Assembly (NCBI RefSeq): GCF_004116455.1
Contig: NZ_PDJU01000006.1
Coordinates: forward strand, 1 to 64,000
Direction: 5' to 3'
DNA from: Arcobacter sp. F155
Lineage (GTDB): Bacteria; Campylobacterota; Campylobacteria; Campylobacterales; Arcobacteraceae
Length of the DNA: 64,000 nt
In this document: in pieces, positions 56,175 through 64,000 of the stretch
How positions within the stretch are numbered: the first letter of the stretch is position 1
Layout of the letters: every line of letters begins with the position of its first letter
Notes under the pieces: generated by a model
Told to the model about the DNA's origin: nothing
The model's database searches: none
Seen by the model: the letters and a program-made list of their open reading frames with translations, nothing else
Made by a program: the position numbers and the translations under genes

Positions 56175-57457
56175 TGAAAAAGTTTCTTTTTACTTTCTCT
56201 TTATTTATTTATTGTTTAAATGCCCAGTTCATTAAAGAACCAATCTTTAATGAAGTAAGTTACGTAGAAACTTATGGAAACCCTAAAAATGAAGCAATAG
56301 TTTTTGTTCATGGTTTAGGAAAAGAAGCTTCATCTATTTGGCTTGAATCAGTTGAAGCTTTAAAAAAAGATTACTATATTTTGATATTTGATTTACCAGG
56401 TTTTGGAAAGTCAGATAAATCCAACCAATTATACTCTCCAAAAAGATATGTAGGTTTTATTGATACTTTAATAGATAACTTTGTTGATAAGCCTTTTCAC
56501 TTAGTGGGTCATTCTATGGGAGCTAGTATTAGTTTAAAATATACAAGTTTAAATCAAGAAAGAGTAAAAAGTTTAACACTTATCGATGCTGCAGCAATTT
56601 TACATAAAGTTGCTTATTCGGAGTTTTTAGTTAAATATAAAGTAAAAGAAACTGTAAAGAGTGATGCTGTTTCAGATTTTATGTCTGAACTTCCTCAAAT
56701 GATAGATACTATTATGCCTTTTGAAGTAGATACTATGTTAAACTCTAAATTAACTAGAAAGGTAATTCTTCGTTCAAACCCAAATACAATTGCTGCTATG
56801 GCTTTAGCTGAGGAAAACTTCTCTTCTATTCCCCAAAAAATTGAAGTACCAACTTTAATTCTTTGGGGGGAAGAGGATAAAACTGCACCTCCTAGAACAG
56901 GATATGCTTTAAATAAATTAATTAAAAACTCTAAATTAGAGATTATTGAAGACTCAAAACATACTCCAATGGTAGACAATTTTGAAACCTATTTAGATTT
57001 GTTAAAAAAACATCTAAAAACAAAAAGATATATAAAAAAAGATACTAAAATTGAGCCATCATCTAGGGAAGTTGTAATTAGAAATGATGAAGGTAGAGTT
57101 TTAAAGGGTCATTTTAAAAAAGTGGAAGTTTATGATAGTAAAGATATTACTCTAAAAGATGCTTTTATTGAAGAGTTAATTATCTACAATTCAAAAATAG
57201 ATTTTATAAACTCAAAACTTGATTTAACAAAAGATAGTTTTATTATTAATTCAAAAGTTCAAATGACAGCAACTACAATAAAGCTAGATAAACCTATTGA
57301 GATAAACAATTCTGATTTTGATTTGGCTGCCGTTGATGTAGAGACTAAGACAAAAGCTTTTTATACGAATAGTGAAAAAAAGCAAGAGGTAGTTTACTCT
57401 TTATGTACTGTTAATTCTCAACCTAGACATGGGGTATTTACTGTAGGTCACTTCTAA
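56174..57457 (+). CDS. Exported alpha/beta hydrolase with C-terminal beta-rich domain
   Basis: A 427-residue protein with a signal peptide (to about residue 18, CLNA). The alpha/beta hydrolase domain (~30-285) has the oxyanion VHGLGKE, nucleophile GHSMGAS, Asp in WGEEDKT and His in SKHTPM, so the triad is complete. From about 300 on there are short alternating beta units (IIYNSKIDFINSKLDL, then IINSKV, INNSDFD) that look like a beta-solenoid. One-base overlap with the dehydratase puts it in the operon. It could be a periplasmic esterase or acyltransferase acting on the pigment. Confidence 0.8.
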   Translation: MKKFLFTFSLFIYCLNAQFIKEPIFNEVSYVETYGNPKNEAIVFVHGLGKEASSIWLESVEALKKDYYILIFDLPGFGKSDKSNQLYSPKRYVGFIDTLIDNFVDKPFHLVGHSMGASISLKYTSLNQERVKSLTLIDAAAILHKVAYSEFLVKYKVKETVKSDAVSDFMSELPQMIDTIMPFEVDTMLNSKLTRKVILRSNPNTIAAMALAEENFSSIPQKIEVPTLILWGEEDKTAPPRTGYALNKLIKNSKLEIIEDSKHTPMVDNFETYLDLLKKHLKTKRYIKKDTKIEPSSREVVIRNDEGRVLKGHFKKVEVYDSKDITLKDAFIEELIIYNSKIDFINSKLDLTKDSFIINSKVQMTATTIKLDKPIEINNSDFDLAAVDVETKTKAFYTNSEKKQEVVYSLCTVNSQPRHGVFTVGHF

Positions 57458-57477
57458 AATAAAAGCTATTATTTTCT
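57456..57477 (+). terminator. Weak hairpin after the cluster
   Basis: AAAATAA / TTATTTT, 7 bp, loop AAGCTA, starting at the hydrolase stop and followed by CTACC; weak but plausible end of the operon before cdsA. Confidence 0.4.
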
Positions 57478-57527
57478 ACCAAGAGATAAAATGTTAGAAT
57501 ATCTAACTTATTATTTTAGGAATATAT

Positions 57528-58292
57528 ATGGCATTTAACGAGATAATTAAATCTAGTTCTACAAGAATTAAAACTGGTATTGCATTGATATTAGCTGTAC
57601 TAGTTATAGGGTACATTGATTCATTTTTTATAATGTGGTTACTGTTTGGGATTTTGTTAGTAGTTTCAATTAATGAATCTATGAAAATGTATAAGATGCA
57701 AAGTGACTCTATATACTTTTATACAGGAAGTATCTGGTTTTTAGCTTACTTCTATCCTTACCCAGAAGACTTAGTATTTTTATTAGCAATAGTTTATGCT
57801 TCTTTAATCGCATATAAAAAAGAGATTGATAGAAAACTTTTCTTACCACTACTTTATCCAACAGCTTCATTTCTGTTTTTACTAGCACTTTATAGTGAGT
57901 ATGGTGTTATGTCTTTATTATGGTTACTTGTAATTGTAGCAGGTGCTGATATTGGAGCATATTTTGTTGGTAGAAGTATGGGAAAAACAAAGTTTTGTGA
58001 AACAAGTCCTAACAAAACAATTGAAGGTGTGATTGGTGGAGTTGTGGTTGCAACTATCTTTGGTCTTATCTTCTCTCTTGACAATATCTCAACTTTAGGG
58101 GCAATTGTTATTTCAGTTGCAGTAGCAATTTCTTCAGTATTTGGAGACCTTTTTGAATCATATTTAAAAAGACTTTCTGGCATCAAAGATAGTGGAGATA
58201 TTTTACCAGGACATGGAGGAATTCTAGATAGAACTGATGGATACCTTTTTGGTGGAGTTCTTATGTTAATGATTCTAAGAGCAGTAATGTGA
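57528..58292 (+). CDS. cdsA: Phosphatidate cytidylyltransferase
   Basis: CdsA makes CDP-diacylglycerol from CTP and phosphatidate for phospholipid synthesis. The 254-residue membrane protein has about eight helices and the signature KDSGDILPGHGGILDRTDG near the C-terminus, plus VAGADIGAYFVGR. It ends in a GTGA overlap with dxr, a common pairing in Campylobacterota. Confidence 0.96.
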   Translation: MAFNEIIKSSSTRIKTGIALILAVLVIGYIDSFFIMWLLFGILLVVSINESMKMYKMQSDSIYFYTGSIWFLAYFYPYPEDLVFLLAIVYASLIAYKKEIDRKLFLPLLYPTASFLFLLALYSEYGVMSLLWLLVIVAGADIGAYFVGRSMGKTKFCETSPNKTIEGVIGGVVVATIFGLIFSLDNISTLGAIVISVAVAISSVFGDLFESYLKRLSGIKDSGDILPGHGGILDRTDGYLFGGVLMLMILRAVM

Positions 58293-59356
58293 TAGTCCTT
58301 GGTTCTACAGGCTCTATAGGGGTAAATACTCTAAATATAGCTAGAAAATTCAAGTTAAATGTTGAGGTTTTAGTTGCTGGAACTAATATTGAGCTACTAA
58401 ATAAACAAGTAGAAGAGTTTAAGCCCAAAAAAGTTGTAATAGCAAGAAAAGATGACCTTCATAAAGTAAATCATAAAAATGTTAGTTTTGGTGAAGATGC
58501 AATTTTAAGAGCAATTGAAGAATCAGAGGCTAAAACAGTTGTAAATGCACTTGTAGGTTTTCTAGGTTTAAGACCAACACTAAAAGCAATTGAGTGTAAA
58601 AAGAAAATAGCTCTTGCAAACAAAGAGTCTTTAGTTGTTGCAGGGAAGTTTATTGACCAAACAAAGTTAAGTCCTATAGATTCAGAGCATTTTGCACTTT
58701 GGTATTTACTTCAAGATAAAAAAATCTCTTCTATGACTATTACAGCAAGTGGTGGTTCTTTTAGGGATTATCCACTAGAAAAGCTAAAAGATGTTTCTAT
58801 TAAAGAAGCTTTAAATCATCCAAATTGGTCAATGGGAAATAAAATCACAATAGATTCAGCAACAATGACAAATAAAATGTTTGAGCTTATGGAAGCAGCA
58901 TGGTTATTTGATACTAGAAGATTAGATGCTATTATTGAAACAAAATCTTTAATTCATGGTTTAGTTAATTTTGAAGATGGAAGTTCAACTGCACATATAG
59001 CAAATGCTTCTATGCAACTTCCTATTGCTTATGCAATTTTAGGAAAATGTGATGAGCAAGTTTTAGAACCAGTTGATTTACTTAAAGTAGGAAGTTTAGA
59101 GTTTAGGCAGATTGATAAACAAAGATATCCAATCTGGGAAGTTAAAGACACTATTTTAGAAAACTTAGATTTAGGTGTTGTTTTAAATGCTGCAAATGAA
59201 GTAGCTGTATCAAAGTTTTTAAATTCTGAAATTGGATTTTTAGATGTATCAAAAATGAGTTTAGATGCATTAGAAAGATTTTCAAGTGTAAAAGCAAACT
59301 CTATTGATGATATTTTTGAAATAGATAAAGAAGTTAGGTCTTACTATGACTCTTGA
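58289..59356 (+). CDS. dxr: 1-deoxy-D-xylulose-5-phosphate reductoisomerase (GTG start)
   Basis: Dxr converts DXP to MEP in isoprenoid synthesis. The NADPH loop GSTGSIGVNT starts at residue 4, so GTG at 58289 is the only sensible start; LANKESLVVAG, SGGSFRD, HPNWSMGNKITIDSAT and NAANEVAV are the catalytic blocks. 355 residues is the short Campylobacterota length. Overlaps cdsA by 4 bases and the next gene by 11. Confidence 0.96.
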   Translation: MIVLGSTGSIGVNTLNIARKFKLNVEVLVAGTNIELLNKQVEEFKPKKVVIARKDDLHKVNHKNVSFGEDAILRAIEESEAKTVVNALVGFLGLRPTLKAIECKKKIALANKESLVVAGKFIDQTKLSPIDSEHFALWYLLQDKKISSMTITASGGSFRDYPLEKLKDVSIKEALNHPNWSMGNKITIDSATMTNKMFELMEAAWLFDTRRLDAIIETKSLIHGLVNFEDGSSTAHIANASMQLPIAYAILGKCDEQVLEPVDLLKVGSLEFRQIDKQRYPIWEVKDTILENLDLGVVLNAANEVAVSKFLNSEIGFLDVSKMSLDALERFSSVKANSIDDIFEIDKEVRSYYDS

Positions 59357-59624
59357 TTTACTTATTCCTTTTGGGATACTATTAATATTAGTAGTTTATC
59401 TAATTTATACACGAAGTAAGTTTGAAAAAAATATTGTAAATATGTATGAAGAAAAGTTTGAACAGTGGAAAGAAAACTCAGGTTCAAATGAAGAGAATAA
59501 AAAGGTTTGTAAAGAGCTAGTTGGAATTATTTATAAAGAAGAGTATAATATAACAGTAGAACTTATGGATGAAAGTGTAAGAAGAAACTTACAACAAGGA
59601 AAATATAAAATAAAGGATAAGTAA
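59346..59624 (+). CDS. Small membrane-anchored protein of unknown function
   Basis: A 92-residue protein with one N-terminal membrane helix (~4-21, LLIPFGILLILVVYLIY) and a charged cytoplasmic part rich in Glu and Lys. No recognised family. It overlaps dxr by 11 bases and the next gene by one, so it belongs to the cdsA-dxr operon. Confidence 0.72.
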   Translation: MTLDLLIPFGILLILVVYLIYTRSKFEKNIVNMYEEKFEQWKENSGSNEENKKVCKELVGIIYKEEYNITVELMDESVRRNLQQGKYKIKDK

Positions 59625-60058
59625 TGAAAGCCTTATTCTTCCTAATGTTAATTTTCTCTTTTTCATTTGCACTTGCAAGTGATTTAAAAAGAAATAGCTC
59701 ATTAAAAGTTGTTGTAGATAATACAAACAAGTTAATGTGGGTTGATAATTCTAGTGTTTTAAAATTAAAGTTTACCCATGAAGAGGGTGAAGAGTATTGT
59801 GAGAACTTATCTTATGGTGGATACTCTAACTGGCGACTTCCTGATATTGAAGAATTAAAATTAATAGTAGATAAAAGAAACGAAAAAACAAATATACACA
59901 AAAGTTTTAGATATAGAATTGCAGATGGTTTTTGGGCAAGTAAAGCTCACTGGAGAACACTGTGGTTTTATGCTGATTATATGTACTTTATCAGTGGAAC
60001 CCCTTATTTTGATAGTAGACATAAAAAGAAATATGTAAGATGCGTAAGAAGCATATAA
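59624..60058 (+). CDS. Exported DUF1566 (Lcl C-terminal) domain protein
   Basis: A 144-residue protein with a signal peptide (MKALFFLMLIFSFSFALA). The DUF1566 pattern is clear: LMWVDN, a conserved Cys in EEYCENLSYGG, NWRLPDIEELK, GFWASKA and a closing KKYVRCVR. The family is extracytoplasmic, often surface-associated; precise role unknown. The two Cys probably pair. The TAATG-type junction couples it to the preceding small gene. Confidence 0.8.
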   Translation: MKALFFLMLIFSFSFALASDLKRNSSLKVVVDNTNKLMWVDNSSVLKLKFTHEEGEEYCENLSYGGYSNWRLPDIEELKLIVDKRNEKTNIHKSFRYRIADGFWASKAHWRTLWFYADYMYFISGTPYFDSRHKKKYVRCVRSI

Positions 60059-60078
60059 AGAAAGGTAAAAAAGAAAAA

Positions 60079-60630
60079 ATGGAAAAAAGAGTTTTAGTTT
60101 TACATGGATTAGGTGGAAGTGATTTTCCCCATTGGCAAGCACATTTAACAAGAGATTTAATAGAGCAAAATACACCTGTATCATTTCCTGCTTTACCAAA
60201 TAGAAATAATCCAGACCTTGAAGAGTGGAAAGCTTATGTAAAAGCAGAAATTGAACATTTTAAACCTACTATTGTGGTTTGTCACTCTTTAGCAAATATT
60301 CTTTGGTTTCATTTATGTGAAGAATTAGATATAAATCTAAAGAAGTTAATGTTAGTAGCACCTGTAAGAAATAAAGAGTTAGAAGAAGCAAAGACATTTT
60401 TCCCTTATCCAGTTCCAAGTGATTTAAAATCTGAGGAAGTAATTATTGCAGCTTCAACAAATGATCCATATATGAATGTAGAAGAAGCAATTAGACTACA
60501 AAGTAAACTTAATGTTGGAATGAAACTTTTAGAAGAAGCAGGACATATTAATGCTGATTCTGGATATGGAAAACTTGATTGTGCTCTTGATTGGTTAAAT
60601 AGAGAAGAAGAGTGTGAGGAAAATGCTTAA
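60079..60630 (+). CDS. RBBP9/YdeN-type serine hydrolase
   Basis: A 183-residue alpha/beta hydrolase starting MEKRVLVLHGLGG at 60079; the frame from 60040 adds a Lys-rich leader and overlaps the upstream gene, so it is less likely. Motifs: GSDFPHWQ near the start, nucleophile Ser in CHSLAN, Asp in STNDPYM and His in EAGHINADSGYG, which is the RBBP9/YdeN hallmark ending. Substrate unknown. Directly upstream of tsaD with no gap. Confidence 0.85.
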   Translation: MEKRVLVLHGLGGSDFPHWQAHLTRDLIEQNTPVSFPALPNRNNPDLEEWKAYVKAEIEHFKPTIVVCHSLANILWFHLCEELDINLKKLMLVAPVRNKELEEAKTFFPYPVPSDLKSEEVIIAASTNDPYMNVEEAIRLQSKLNVGMKLLEEAGHINADSGYGKLDCALDWLNREEECEENA

Positions 60631-61638
60631 ATGTCTGATTCATTAATACTTTCAATTGAGTCATCATGTGATGATAGTTCCATTGCAATAACAGATATTG
60701 AAACAAAAAAATTAGTTTATCATAAAAAGATATCACAAGAACTACAACACTCTGTTTATGGTGGAGTAGTACCTGAACTAGCTGCGAGACTTCATGTGGA
60801 GGCTCTTCCAAAAATTCTTGAAGAGTGTAAAGAGTACTTTCCAAAGCTAAAAGCAATAGCTGTTACAAATGCTCCTGGGCTTTCGGTTACACTTATGGAA
60901 GGTGTAACTATGGCAAAGGCTTTAAGTGTAAGTTTAAAACTTCCTCTAATAGCTGTAAACCATCTAAAAGGTCATATCTATTCACTATTTATAGAAAAAG
61001 AAGAAGTTCTTCCTATGACTATTTTATTAGTTTCTGGTGGGCATACTCAACTTATAGAAGCTAACTCTTTAAATGATATGAAATTAATAGCAAGTACACT
61101 TGATGATAGTTTTGGAGAAAGCTTTGATAAAGTTGCAAAGATGATGAACTTAGGTTATCCAGGTGGTCCTATTGTTCAAGAAAAAGCACTTAAAGGAGAT
61201 GATGAAAGATTTGACTTTCCTATTCCTTTAAGACAAAGTCCAAATATAGAATTCTCATATTCAGGTCTAAAAAATGCAGTAAGATTAAGACTTGAAAAAC
61301 TAGAAGAAGAAGGTCTTTGTGAAGAAGATGTTTGTGATGTATGTGCTTCTTTTGAAAAAACAGCAGTAGCTCATATTATGCAAAAGGTTAAAAAACTATT
61401 TAAACAAAAGTTGCCTAAAAACTTTGCAATAGTAGGTGGAGCAAGTGCAAATATTAGACTTAGAACGGCAATTGAAGATTTATGTAAAGCAAATAGAGTT
61501 AATCTTTATCTTAGTGAATTAAAATACTGTTCTGATAATGCAGCCATGATTGGAAGAGTAGCAGTAGAACAATACAAAAATAAAGAGTTTACAACGATAG
61601 AAGATATTGATGTAAAAACTAGACTAAAGGAGTTTTAA
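60631..61638 (+). CDS. tsaD: tRNA N6-adenosine threonylcarbamoyltransferase
   Basis: TsaD attaches threonylcarbamoyl to A37 of ANN-reading tRNAs. The 335 residues contain [28 protein letters not shown], the metal-binding [16 protein letters not shown] and the closing CSDNAAMIG. Starts immediately after the preceding stop. Confidence 0.97.
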   Translation: MSDSLILSIESSCDDSSIAITDIETKKLVYHKKISQELQHSVYGGVVPELAARLHVEALPKILEECKEYFPKLKAIAVTNAPGLSVTLMEGVTMAKALSVSLKLPLIAVNHLKGHIYSLFIEKEEVLPMTILLVSGGHTQLIEANSLNDMKLIASTLDDSFGESFDKVAKMMNLGYPGGPIVQEKALKGDDERFDFPIPLRQSPNIEFSYSGLKNAVRLRLEKLEEEGLCEEDVCDVCASFEKTAVAHIMQKVKKLFKQKLPKNFAIVGGASANIRLRTAIEDLCKANRVNLYLSELKYCSDNAAMIGRVAVEQYKNKEFTTIEDIDVKTRLKEF

Positions 61639-61639
61639 T

Positions 61640-61984
61640 ATGGGATTAGCTGATTTATTAGCTCAAAATATGGGCTCAAGTCTAGAAGGCAATGAATTTG
61701 ATACAAAAAAAGATGACAAAAAGAAAAAGTCTAAACATTCTGAAATAATTCCTAAAAATCAACACCAATTAGTTTTCACTTTTGAAAAAAGAAGGGGTAA
61801 ACCAGTAACGTTAGTTGGAAGATTTTACCTTGAAGAAAAAGATAAAAAAGAGGTTTTAAAACTTCTAAAGAAAAAGCTTGCTTGTGGTGGAAGTATAAAA
61901 GAAGAGTGGATAGAGCTACAAGGCGATGTAAAGCAGAAGGTAAAACTAACTTTAGAAAAAGAGGGTTGGAAGTTTAAAAAGTAA
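61640..61984 (+). CDS. SUI1/eIF1-like translation factor (YciH type)
   Basis: A 114-residue protein with a Lys/Asp-rich N-terminal linker and a C-terminal SUI1 domain (~45-112): RRGKPVTLVGRF, KKLACGGSIKE and ELQGDVKQKV match the eIF1 core. Bacterial YciH proteins influence start-codon fidelity and stress translation. One base after tsaD. Confidence 0.9.
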   Translation: MGLADLLAQNMGSSLEGNEFDTKKDDKKKKSKHSEIIPKNQHQLVFTFEKRRGKPVTLVGRFYLEEKDKKEVLKLLKKKLACGGSIKEEWIELQGDVKQKVKLTLEKEGWKFKK

Positions 61985-61993
61985 AGGTATATT

Positions 61994-63379
61994 ATGCAGA
62001 ATATATATTATGAAGTAGGTTCCTTAGATAAAAAGTGTTATGAAAATTTTGCTTTAACAGAAGATATTTTGATGGAGCATGCAGCTTCTTCAATGGCTAA
62101 TTTTATTGAAAATAAGTTTGAAGAAAAAGCTTCTGTTTTGATTGTCTGTGGACCTGGAAACAATGGAGCAGATGGAATAGCTCTTGCAAGACTGCTTCAT
62201 AAAAAATATGACATAAAACTTTACCTGCCTTTTGGTGCAAAATCTTCTATGGCAAAACTTCAAGAAAAAAGAGCAAAACTTTTAGCTGTGCCTTTTATAG
62301 ATACAATAGTAGAAAGTGATATTATTGTTGACTGCTTATTTGGAAGTGGACTAAATAAAGACTTAGATGAGACTTCTTTATCTATCATTAACTCTTTAAA
62401 TAAACAAGATGCCTACAAACTTAGCTGTGATATTCCTAGTGGTATAAATACAAAAGGGCAAATAAATCAAGAGGCTTTTTATGCTGATACTACTATTACA
62501 ATGGGTGCTTTAAAAGTAGCTCTTTTTAGTGATGAAGCAAAAGACTATGTTGGTAAAATTAAAGTAGCCAACCTTGGTGTTCAAAGAGATATTTATGAAG
62601 AAGATACAAATATCTATCTTTTAGATAAAGAAGATATGAAGCTTCCTTTTAGAAATAAAAAGAACGCCCACAAAGGTTCATATGGACACTTAAATGTAAT
62701 TGCTGGTTGTAAAATGGGAGCAGGCGTAATTGCTGCAAAAGCTGCTTTTGGTTTTGGAGCAGGGCTTGTAAGTGTAGTAAGTCATGAAGATATAGATTTA
62801 CCTTATCATATTATGCATACTCATTTTATAAGTGATAATTGTACTGCAATAGCTATTGGAATGGGGCTAGGAAAATATGAGATTAATGAGGTTGAGAAAA
62901 TATTAGCAAAGGATATTCCTACAATAATAGATGCTGATTTATTCTATGAAGAGATTATTTTAGACAAACTTCAAAAAGATGTTGTATTAACTCCTCACCC
63001 AAAAGAGTTTTGTGCTTTATTAAACTTGTGTAAGATAGCTCATATAAAAGTAGATGAGTTACAAAAAAATAGATTTGAGTATGTAACTAAGTTCTGCACT
63101 AAATATCCTAATGTAACACTTCTTTTAAAAGGTGCAAATACTCTTATAGGAAAAGATAAAAATATCTATATAAATAGTTTTGGAAGTGCCGTACTTAGTA
63201 AAGGTGGTAGTGGAGATGTTTTAAGTGGTCTTATAGCTTCTTTATTAGCTCAAGGCTATGATTCATTAGATGCAAGTATAACTGCAAGTTTAGCCCATGC
63301 ATTAGCTGCACAGAACTATAAAAAGAATAACTACTCACTTATTCCAGCAGATTTAGTAGAAGAGGTAAAAAAATTATGA
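61994..63379 (+). CDS. nnr: Bifunctional NAD(P)HX epimerase/dehydratase
   Basis: A 461-residue repair enzyme for hydrated NAD(P)H. The N-terminal YjeF epimerase domain (~1-205) has VCGPGNNGADGI and SCDIPSGIN; the C-terminal ADP-dependent dehydratase domain (~215-461) has HKGSYGHLNVI, TPHPKEF and the catalytic GGSGDVLSG. Fused arrangement as in E. coli YjeF. Overlaps cutA by 4 bases. Confidence 0.95.
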   Translation: MQNIYYEVGSLDKKCYENFALTEDILMEHAASSMANFIENKFEEKASVLIVCGPGNNGADGIALARLLHKKYDIKLYLPFGAKSSMAKLQEKRAKLLAVPFIDTIVESDIIVDCLFGSGLNKDLDETSLSIINSLNKQDAYKLSCDIPSGINTKGQINQEAFYADTTITMGALKVALFSDEAKDYVGKIKVANLGVQRDIYEEDTNIYLLDKEDMKLPFRNKKNAHKGSYGHLNVIAGCKMGAGVIAAKAAFGFGAGLVSVVSHEDIDLPYHIMHTHFISDNCTAIAIGMGLGKYEINEVEKILAKDIPTIIDADLFYEEIILDKLQKDVVLTPHPKEFCALLNLCKIAHIKVDELQKNRFEYVTKFCTKYPNVTLLLKGANTLIGKDKNIYINSFGSAVLSKGGSGDVLSGLIASLLAQGYDSLDASITASLAHALAAQNYKKNNYSLIPADLVEEVKKL

Positions 63380-63684
63380 AATTATTGTTAGTACAAACTA
63401 CTTGTGCATCAAAGGATGAAGCTAAAAAAATAGCAAAAGTTCTTATAGAAAAAAAGCTAGCAGCTTGTATTCAAATGAGTAAAATAGAATCTTATTATAT
63501 GTGGAAAAATGAGTTTTGTGATGACGAAGAGATACTATTAAGTATCAAAACTAAAAAAGAAAACTTCAAAAAAATCAAAAGCAAAATTAAAGAATTACAT
63601 AGCTATGATGTGCCCGAAATTATAGGCTTAGATATTAGTGACGTAAGTAAAGAATATAAAAAGTTTATAGAAAAAAATTGTTAA
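63376..63684 (+). CDS. cutA: CutA divalent-cation tolerance protein
   Basis: A 102-residue CutA, a trimeric ferredoxin-like fold protein: KKLAACIQM, the Trp in YYMWKNE, and [12 protein letters not shown] are family signatures. Linked to copper tolerance in E. coli, though the molecular role is unsettled. ATGA overlap with nnr. Confidence 0.94.
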   Translation: MKLLLVQTTCASKDEAKKIAKVLIEKKLAACIQMSKIESYYMWKNEFCDDEEILLSIKTKKENFKKIKSKIKELHSYDVPEIIGLDISDVSKEYKKFIEKNC

Positions 63685-63707
63685 AACTTATGGAGGAAAA
63701 AACAGAA

Positions 63708-64000
63708 ATGAATGACCAGATTTTAAAAATTGGTGATTATGAATTTAATAGTAGATTAATTGTTGGTTCTGGAAAATATAAAGATTTTCAAACAACTAAA
63801 GATGCAACGTTAGCAAGTGGAAGTGAACTTATTACTGTTGCTATTAGAAGAGTAAATATTACAAACCCAAATGAAGAGAATTTATTAGACTATTTTAAAG
63901 ATACAAATGTAAAGCTTCTTCCTAATTCTGCTGGTTGTTTTACAGCTGAAGAAGCAATTACTACTTTTAGACTTATGAGAGAAGCAACAGGTATTGATAT
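63708..64000 (+). CDS. thiG: Thiazole synthase (partial, runs off the right edge)
   Basis: The first ~97 residues of ThiG, which forms the thiazole ring of thiamine: [21 protein letters not shown], then ITVAIRRVN and LLPNSAGC. The start is set at ATG 63708, eleven bases after GGAGG; an in-frame ATG at 63690 overlaps that site and is less likely. C-terminal part lies outside the window. Confidence 0.95.
   Translation, partial: MNDQILKIGDYEFNSRLIVGSGKYKDFQTTKDATLASGSELITVAIRRVNITNPNEENLLDYFKDTNVKLLPNSAGCFTAEEAITTFRLMREATGID

Noticed and set aside
1-64000. CRISPR array, tRNA or rRNA genes, prophage
   Set aside because: No spaced direct repeats, cloverleaf, rRNA signature, integrase or phage structural genes were recognised on either strand.

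Overview
The window looks like a chromosome segment from a member of the Campylobacterota, most likely the Arcobacteraceae. DNA is very AT-rich, genes are tightly packed, and the core genes read like Campylobacter/Arcobacter orthologues (nifJ-type pyruvate oxidoreductase, short-type leuC, thrS-infC-rpmI-rplT, rplM-rpsI, prfA, rpsT). TTG starts are common. No tRNA, rRNA or CRISPR array was seen.

Layout. 1-1.6 kb: a possible IS3-type transposase start at the left edge, a truncated mnmC-like gene, luxS, a 15-bp inverted repeat in the gap, and a small membrane protein. 1.7-9.5 kb: nifJ, a HAD phosphatase, a peptide-type ABC binding protein, an AEC transporter and rplM-rpsI. 9.6-18.6 kb: a phosphate regulon on the minus strand (pstS; then pstC-pstA-pstB-phoU-psiE-like-phoB-like-phoR-like) with an EAL-CBS-GGDEF protein between pstS and pstC. 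Matching 11-bp direct repeats resembling Pho boxes precede pstS and pstC. 18.7-23.9 kb: prfA, rpsT, glmM-lspA, leuC-mobA. 24-33.7 kb: two Tat-exported FccB/SQR-like flavoproteins, a three-domain and a two-domain periplasmic rhodanese, and a cytochrome-c-like protein without a haem motif. Together they suggest periplasmic sulfur handling; the rplT-rpmI-infC-thrS block lies among them. 33.8-36.2 kb: an RqcH/NFACT protein and a lipoprotein.

36.3-57.5 kb is the most notable part: a 21-kb biosynthetic cluster of about 24 genes in three operons. It combines dialkylresorcinol genes (DarA-like, DarB-like) with an almost complete aryl-polyene type II PKS set: two ACPs, two ketosynthases, two ketosynthase-like/chain-length proteins, ketoreductase, two hotdog dehydratases, AMP ligase, aromatic amino acid ammonia-lyase, LpxL-like acyltransferase, GT2 protein, LolA-like carrier, MMPL exporter and COG4648 membrane protein. 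It also carries an ABC exporter, a BtrH-like protein and a flavin halogenase-like enzyme. The likely product is a flexirubin/arcuflavin-type pigment: an aryl polyene acid started from a hydroxycinnamate and esterified to a dialkylresorcinol, possibly halogenated. Such fused clusters are known from Bacteroidetes and some Proteobacteria; this one appears to be a Campylobacterota version with its own accessories.

57.5-64 kb returns to core genes: cdsA-dxr, small unknowns, tsaD, a SUI1-type factor, nnr, cutA and the start of thiG.
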